A stretch of 10,211 bases of DNA, from contig JALNWL010000078.1 in assembly GCA_023230905.1 (NCBI GenBank), forward strand, positions 1 through 10,211. The letters run 5' to 3'. The DNA is from Syntrophales bacterium (lineage in GTDB: Bacteria > Desulfobacterota > Syntrophia > Syntrophales > UBA2251). The first letter of the stretch is position 1. Each line of letters starts with the position of its first letter. Of this stretch, positions 6,471 through 10,211 are shown in pieces. The notes beneath the pieces are model-generated. The model was not told the origin of the DNA, searched no databases, and was given only the letters and a program-made list of their open reading frames with translations. Both the position numbers and the translations under genes were made by a program.

Positions 6471-7472
6471 TTGGATTCGGTCGCCCCTTTCCCCCACCGC
6501 CAGTATGCCCACTGTGAAAGCGGCGTGGTCGCCGCCCTGCTCACCCATTACGGCCTGGCGATTTCGGAGCCCATGGTCTTCGGGATTTCGGGCGGGCTCA
6601 CGTTCGCCTATATCCCCTTCATCAAGATCACGAATCTTCCCATCATCTCCTACCGGATGTTTCCTCACGCCATCATCCAGGGCATCCAGAAGCGGCTCGG
6701 CATCCGGTTCCGGACGCACACCTACCGGGACCCGGCCCGGGCGCACGGCGAACTGGTCACGCTCCTGTCCGAAGGCCGGGTGGTGGGACTCCAGACGTCC
6801 GTGTACTGGCTGCCCTACTTCCCCGACGAGATGCGGTTTCAGTTCAACGCCCATAACCTGATCGTGTACGGGATGGAGGACGGGCAATTTCTCGTGAGCG
6901 ATCCGATCGCCGACCACCTGGTCCGGATCGCGCCAGCCGACCTCGAAAACGCCCGGTTTGCGAAAGGGACCCTCGCCCCGAGAGGATTCCTCTACTACCC
7001 GGAACGGGTCCCGTCTTCAATCGCGATGGAAGAACCGATCCGGAAGGCCATCCGGAAGACGGCGCAGATGATGCTTTACGCCCCGGTGCCCCTCATCGGC
7101 GTCAAGGGAATCCGCACCCTGGCCGGCAGGATCGAACGCCTGCGACGGCACCCGGATCAACGGTATGTAAGGAACTTTCTGGGGCACATCGTCCGAATGC
7201 AGGAGGAAATCGGGACCGGCGGGGGCGGCTTCCGGGTCATGTACGCCGCCTTTCTACAGGAGGCCGGAGAAACGCTCGGACTCCCGGTCCTGAAGGAGGC
7301 CTCCCTCCGGATGACCGAAGCGGGCGATCTCTGGCGGACCTTCGCGCTCGCCTGCGCCCGGGCCTGCAAGCGCAAGGGCGAACCCGTCGATTTCACCGCC
7401 ATCGCCAACCTCGCGCGCCAGTGCGCCGACTTCGAGCAGCAGGTGTTCCGGATGCTCCGGCGCATTGAATAG
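6471..7472 (+). CDS. BtrH-like acyltransferase (BtrH N-terminal plus DUF4872)
   Basis: A 333-residue protein with the two-part architecture of BtrH, the butirosin-pathway enzyme that transfers an acyl side chain from an ACP to an aminoglycoside amine. The N-terminal part has a papain/C39-like fold pattern: AHCESG with Cys15 as the likely nucleophile, then FNAHNLIVYG with His128, and a downstream SDP with Asp144, in the order expected for a Cys-His-Asp set. The C-terminal part from about 210 (GIRTLAGRIERL, then FRVMYAAFLQEAG at 254-266) matches DUF4872. It is cytosolic, with no signal peptide. The start is TTG with a strong Shine-Dalgarno, directly after the upstream stop. Facing an ACP/KAS operon, it plausibly transfers the finished chain from ACP Ser46 to an amine or other acceptor, but neither acceptor nor chain is known. 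BtrH-fold peptidase activity is an alternative. Confidence 0.82.
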   Translation: MDSVAPFPHRQYAHCESGVVAALLTHYGLAISEPMVFGISGGLTFAYIPFIKITNLPIISYRMFPHAIIQGIQKRLGIRFRTHTYRDPARAHGELVTLLSEGRVVGLQTSVYWLPYFPDEMRFQFNAHNLIVYGMEDGQFLVSDPIADHLVRIAPADLENARFAKGTLAPRGFLYYPERVPSSIAMEEPIRKAIRKTAQMMLYAPVPLIGVKGIRTLAGRIERLRRHPDQRYVRNFLGHIVRMQEEIGTGGGGFRVMYAAFLQEAGETLGLPVLKEASLRMTEAGDLWRTFALACARACKRKGEPVDFTAIANLARQCADFEQQVFRMLRRIE

Positions 7473-7479
7473 ACCCGAC

Positions 7480-7500
7480 CCCTCCCCGCTTCGGGGCGGG
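7480..7500. terminator. Possible hairpin between convergent genes
   Basis: In the 53-nt gap between the BtrH-like gene and the oppositely oriented peptidase gene, CCC-T-CCCCG, loop CTT, CGGGG-C-GGG forms 8 pairs with one mismatch. No T-tract follows on either strand. It may act as a bidirectional 3' end or mRNA-stabilising stem, but it is not a clear intrinsic terminator. Confidence 0.35.
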
Positions 7501-7525
7501 ACGGGGTTCCCGCGACACAAGGGCC

Positions 7526-8428
7526 TCAAGGCTTCAACCGGTAGAACCGGTTTCCCAAGGTTTTTCCACCCCGGACCGCATCCAGCCGGTTGCCGATCGA
7601 CTCGTCCAGCTCGAGAAGCCGGTCGTCGGGATGCGGATGCGTCTTGAACAGTAGGGTCACGCGGCTTTCATCCCTGCCGGTCTGGCCGATCGTCTGCAGC
7701 ACCTCGGGCAGTCCGTACGGCTCGTACCCCGCCCGGACGGTCAGCGTGACCCCCATGCGGTCCGCCTCGAATTCGGCGCTCCTGTCCAGGCTGCGGGCAC
7801 AGACTTCCGCGCCGCTACCGATCACCTTCCGGAGGATCTCCCGATCCGTGCCGACGCGCTTGCCGACCCAGCCCGCGCCGATATCCAACAGTTGAGATTG
7901 TTTCAGAATCTTGAGGTGATGACTCCTGACGACGTGGGCAATTTCATGGGAAAGGACGCCCGCAAGCTGCGCCTCGTTTTCCAGACATCGATAGAGCCCC
8001 CGGGTCACGAAGACATAGCCGCCGGGCGCGGCAAAGGCATTGATGTCCGCGCTTTCGATCACGCCGAAACGCCAGGGAAGATCCGCGCGCTCGCTCTGGT
8101 TGGCGACCCAGCGGCCCACCTGGTTGACGTAGGTCTGCAGCGCCGCATCGTCGACCAGGGGAGAGGCCCCCAGCAGATTGCCCGCGATCTCGCGCCCGAT
8201 GTCGATCTCCTGCTCCCGCGAGGGGCTTTTCAGGCTGAAGGCCGGCTTCCCTTCGCCGGGTATGGCCTCGGTCTTCGGCGGCGCTTCGCCGGTTTGGCCG
8301 GACGTGACGGCCGTACCGCCGATCACAACCCCCTTCAGGGCCTCCCCCAGATCGAGGGCCTCGGCCGGCAAAACGCAGACGGCAAACAGGAACCCCCAGA
8401 AGAATCCCAGCACGCGCAGGCGCTTCAT
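7526..8428 (-). CDS. Periplasmic M48-family metallopeptidase
   Basis: A 300-residue secreted zinc peptidase of the M48 family (BepA/LoiP-like). A Sec signal peptide covers about residues 1-24 (basic start, hydrophobic core, cleavage near AEA). HEIAH at 161-165 supplies the zinc-binding His pair and catalytic Glu. The EFEAD stretch (Glu219...Asp223) is the ExxxD motif with the third ligand. NAFAAPGGYVFVTRGL (130-145) and THPHPDDR (263-270) are typical of the family. No TPR domain follows, unlike BepA. It probably degrades misfolded envelope proteins or lipoproteins in the periplasm. Its ATG overlaps the stop of the SH3-domain gene as ATGA. Near its 3' end the DNA contains AACCGGT-N3-ACCGGTT (7536-7552), a perfect 7-bp inverted repeat inside the last codons. 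Confidence 0.92.
   Translation of the reverse strand: MKRLRVLGFFWGFLFAVCVLPAEALDLGEALKGVVIGGTAVTSGQTGEAPPKTEAIPGEGKPAFSLKSPSREQEIDIGREIAGNLLGASPLVDDAALQTYVNQVGRWVANQSERADLPWRFGVIESADINAFAAPGGYVFVTRGLYRCLENEAQLAGVLSHEIAHVVRSHHLKILKQSQLLDIGAGWVGKRVGTDREILRKVIGSGAEVCARSLDRSAEFEADRMGVTLTVRAGYEPYGLPEVLQTIGQTGRDESRVTLLFKTHPHPDDRLLELDESIGNRLDAVRGGKTLGNRFYRLKP
7536..7552. repeat. Perfect 7-bp inverted repeat at the 3' end of the peptidase gene
   Basis: AACCGGT, a 3-nt loop and ACCGGTT lie within the last ten codons of the M48 gene. No T-run follows. It could help end or protect the peptidase transcript, or be a codon-use coincidence. Confidence 0.3.
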
Positions 8429-8946
8429 CGCCGTCCTCCTTTCTGTTTCGGTTCAGGCAGGTAGGCGAACTTGACGGCCCGGAGACCGCCACGCCGGGCG
8501 AACTGCTCGCCCTGCCTGGGGGTTTGGGCGTAGCCGTCCAGCTTCTTCACCTCGGCCGCGTTGTATCGGGCGCCCTTGAGCTCCTCCTCGTTCAAGCCAC
8601 GGACCCCCGTCGTGGCGACGATTGTCCCGGTCCCGGCGCGTCCGCTCGCCACATCGAGCACACCCTTGGACGTACTCCCGCTGCCGGCCGTACCGCGCCG
8701 GACCGACAGCAGGCGCACCCAGCCGCTGGCCCTCTTCCCGTTCTTGACGTTCAGCCAGGCGCCTTTTTTAGTGAGGATCTGCAGCGTCTCGCCCCGCACG
8801 ATCACGCCCGTTTTCCTGGCATCGCTGTAGGGCGCGGAACGCAGAACGTCCGCCTTGAGTGCCCTGCCCGTCTCCGCGGCCCGGCACATTCCCGGCAGCA
8901 GCGGGACCGCCAGCAGGACGGTCAGCAAAAATGCATGTATTTTCAT
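8425..8946 (-). CDS. Secreted bacterial SH3-domain protein
   Basis: A 173-residue exported protein. A Sec signal peptide spans about residues 1-24 (MKIHAFLLTV, hydrophobic to PLLPG, then CRAAE). The single Cys21 follows Met rather than Gly or Ala, so it is a poor lipobox and cleavage by signal peptidase I is more likely. Residues 28-82 form a bacterial SH3 (SH3b) fold: VLRSAPYSDARKTGVIVRGE, AWLNVKNG, SGWVRLL. The C-terminal region, with TGVRGLNEEELKGARYN (113-129) and a basic tail, is conserved-looking but of unknown function. Start: ATG at 8946 with GGGAGGAG 6 nt upstream; an in-frame ATG at 8991 is further out and lacks this site. It lies 55 nt after the CHASE2 gene and overlaps the M48 gene by 4 nt. 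SH3b domains often bind peptidoglycan or peptides, so it may recruit or regulate the peptidase. Confidence 0.85.
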   Translation of the reverse strand: MKIHAFLLTVLLAVPLLPGMCRAAETGRALKADVLRSAPYSDARKTGVIVRGETLQILTKKGAWLNVKNGKRASGWVRLLSVRRGTAGSGSTSKGVLDVASGRAGTGTIVATTGVRGLNEEELKGARYNAAEVKKLDGYAQTPRQGEQFARRGGLRAVKFAYLPEPKQKGGRR

Positions 8947-8952
8947 TGAATT

Positions 8953-8960
8953 CTCCTCCC
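8953..8960 (-). promoter_or_regulatory. Shine-Dalgarno fixing the SH3 gene start
   Basis: GGGAGGAG on the minus strand lies 6 nt before the ATG at 8946. It selects that start over the in-frame ATG at 8991 and so places the signal peptide at the true N-terminus. Confidence 0.7.
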
Positions 8961-9001
8961 CGATCCGGGGGACGAATCGAGACGGTCGCACACGGCGGGC
9001 C

Positions 9002-10211
9002 TCATTCTCCCGGTCGATTTTCCCCCTCGTACTCCAGCTTGATCACCGCCTGGGAAAACAGGCCGCGCCACTGGTTCGCCAGCGGTCTGTCTCCCGCCAG
9101 CCCTCCCTGGTGGAGGGTGTAGCGCACCTTCGTATCGCCGGGCAATCCGATATCGATCAGGATGGACGGCAGGTGTCGGGTCAACTGTTCGGCGTCCTGC
9201 GCCGCCTGCCGCCCGTACTCCTCCGGCGTTTCGGCATAGGTCCAGCTGACGACCGCCATGTCTGCGAACAGCCCCCAGATGCCCCTCTGCGACCCCTTCA
9301 GGACATCCACCGTGCTGGGCGTTTTGCAGCCCAGCTCGATTCTCCGCTTCAATTTCTTGAGCAGGGCCTCCCCCAGCGGCTCCTCGCTTTCCACCAGAAT
9401 TGGCATCACGAGCGCCCGAAGACCGCCTTCGCTCATCTTGACGCCGAACGCCAGCCAGCGCTGCAGGGCGAGATCATTCGCGAGCGCATAGACCTTGGCG
9501 ATGCTGAAATACGCGATCGCCCAGAGAATCGGCCCGCTGAGATCGATATAGGTATTCGTGACGTTGATCGTGACATAGGAAATCACGATCAGGCCGATAT
9601 GGCTGCTGCTGAAGATCCTGTTCAGCTTGTCGCGGTCCGCCTGCCTGTAAAAGGACGCGGCGGTGAGCCAGATCAGCAGCAAACTGAAGAGGACGTAGGA
9701 GAGGGCGCCGCGCCACACATGCAGATAGTCTCCGTGCTTGACATTGTCGACGGCCGTGGCCAGAATTTCCACGCCCGGATAGATCCTGGCCATGGGCGTG
9801 GCCTTCAGGTCGAACAGGCTGGGCGCGGTGGACCCGATGATGACAATCTTCCCCTCGAATTCATTCTGCGGACGCTTCTTTTCCCGACTCGTCATGTCCA
9901 GCAGAACCTCGCTGAACGTGACGTACCGGTACGTGAAGGGTTTGCCCCGCCAGTTGATCAGCACGCTGGGCGTATCCGGCACGTTGTAGCCGAGCGCATG
10001 CCCCACGCTCAGGGCGAGGGAGGGGATCTTCCAGCCGTAATCGTTCCGGTAAAGGCCGTATTCCCGCACGATGCCGTCCTTGTCCGGATCGATGTTGTTG
10101 AAGCCCATCCGCCCGGAATCGATCGCCGCGGGAAAGTGCGGCAGGATGACCGCCAGCGTGGCGTTCGGATCCGCCTTCCCCGGGATTGTCTCCGTCACGC
10201 CCGGAATCATC
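9002..10211 (-). CDS. CHASE2-domain membrane sensor (partial, N-terminus outside window)
   Basis: The C-terminal 402 residues of a CHASE2 protein whose 5' end lies beyond the right edge. Residues below count from the first in-window Met, which is probably internal. The second half of the extracytoplasmic CHASE2 sensor covers about 1-160, with GFNNIDPDKDGIVREY (36-51), KIPSLAL and the hallmark EGKIVIIGSTAPSLFDL...TP...YPGVEI (119-149). Three hydrophobic segments follow (about 168-187, 203-222, 226-243). The cytoplasmic tail (245-402) is not a recognisable histidine kinase, protein kinase or GGDEF domain. A segment near 311-345 (IWGLFADM, ETPEEYG) loosely recalls the start of class III nucleotide cyclase domains but lacks their full set of motifs. 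It is the first visible gene of the operon with the SH3 and M48 genes, suggesting envelope-stress sensing. Confidence 0.8.
   Translation of the reverse strand, partial: MIPGVTETIPGKADPNATLAVILPHFPAAIDSGRMGFNNIDPDKDGIVREYGLYRNDYGWKIPSLALSVGHALGYNVPDTPSVLINWRGKPFTYRYVTFSEVLLDMTSREKKRPQNEFEGKIVIIGSTAPSLFDLKATPMARIYPGVEILATAVDNVKHGDYLHVWRGALSYVLFSLLLIWLTAASFYRQADRDKLNRIFSSSHIGLIVISYVTINVTNTYIDLSGPILWAIAYFSIAKVYALANDLALQRWLAFGVKMSEGGLRALVMPILVESEEPLGEALLKKLKRRIELGCKTPSTVDVLKGSQRGIWGLFADMAVVSWTYAETPEEYGRQAAQDAEQLTRHLPSILIDIGLPGDTKVRYTLHQGGLAGDRPLANQWRGLFSQAVIKLEYEGENRPGE

Noticed and set aside
5919..6917. Minus-strand open frame of 332 codons across the divergent region
   Set aside because: It runs through the plus-strand promoter and is antisense to two genes with good starts and recognisable motifs; no domain was seen in it.
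8425..8991. SH3-domain protein as a lipoprotein
   Set aside because: The only Cys near the signal peptide (Cys21) is preceded by Met, which does not fit a lipobox, and a good signal peptidase I site follows at RAA-E.

Overview
The window is GC-rich, densely coded bacterial DNA with good Shine-Dalgarno sequences, short gaps and ATGA start/stop overlaps. Stand-alone fatty-acid/polyketide enzymes beside radical SAM enzymes, a BtrH-like acyltransferase and a CHASE2/SH3/M48 gene set suggest an anaerobic, Gram-negative Desulfobacterota (former Deltaproteobacteria)-type bacterium. That placement is an inference from gene content, not from a marker gene.

Region 1 (1-5767, minus strand) is one apparent operon. 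In order of transcription it holds an acyl carrier protein, two homologous radical SAM enzymes in tandem, two ketoacyl-ACP synthases in tandem (both with full catalytic residues), a hotdog acyl thioesterase, and the start of a dehydratase-like protein that leaves the window. Gaps are short: 71, 3, 66 and 12 nt, then 4-nt and 25-nt overlaps. This looks like a dissociated (type II) fatty-acid/polyketide-like pathway with radical chemistry added. I do not recognise it as a characterised pathway. No ketoreductase, acyl-activating enzyme or transporter lies inside the window.

Region 2 (5768-6065) is the divergent control region. It holds a good sigma-70-like promoter for the plus-strand genes, a terminator-like hairpin in the leader of the ACP operon, and an inverted repeat near the ACP start.

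Region 3 (6066-7472, plus strand) is a two-gene unit: a 134-residue protein with a helix-turn-helix-like C-terminal half, then a BtrH-type protein starting with TTG directly after the previous stop. BtrH of butirosin biosynthesis moves an acyl chain from an ACP to an amine acceptor. Its position opposite an ACP/KAS operon suggests that the product may be off-loaded from ACP by acyl transfer.

Region 4 (7526-10211, minus strand) is a separate, convergently placed operon: a CHASE2 membrane protein (N-terminus outside the window), a secreted SH3-domain protein and a periplasmic M48 metallopeptidase. It reads as an envelope sensing and maintenance set, probably unrelated to region 1. No RNA gene, insertion sequence, CRISPR array or integration site was seen.
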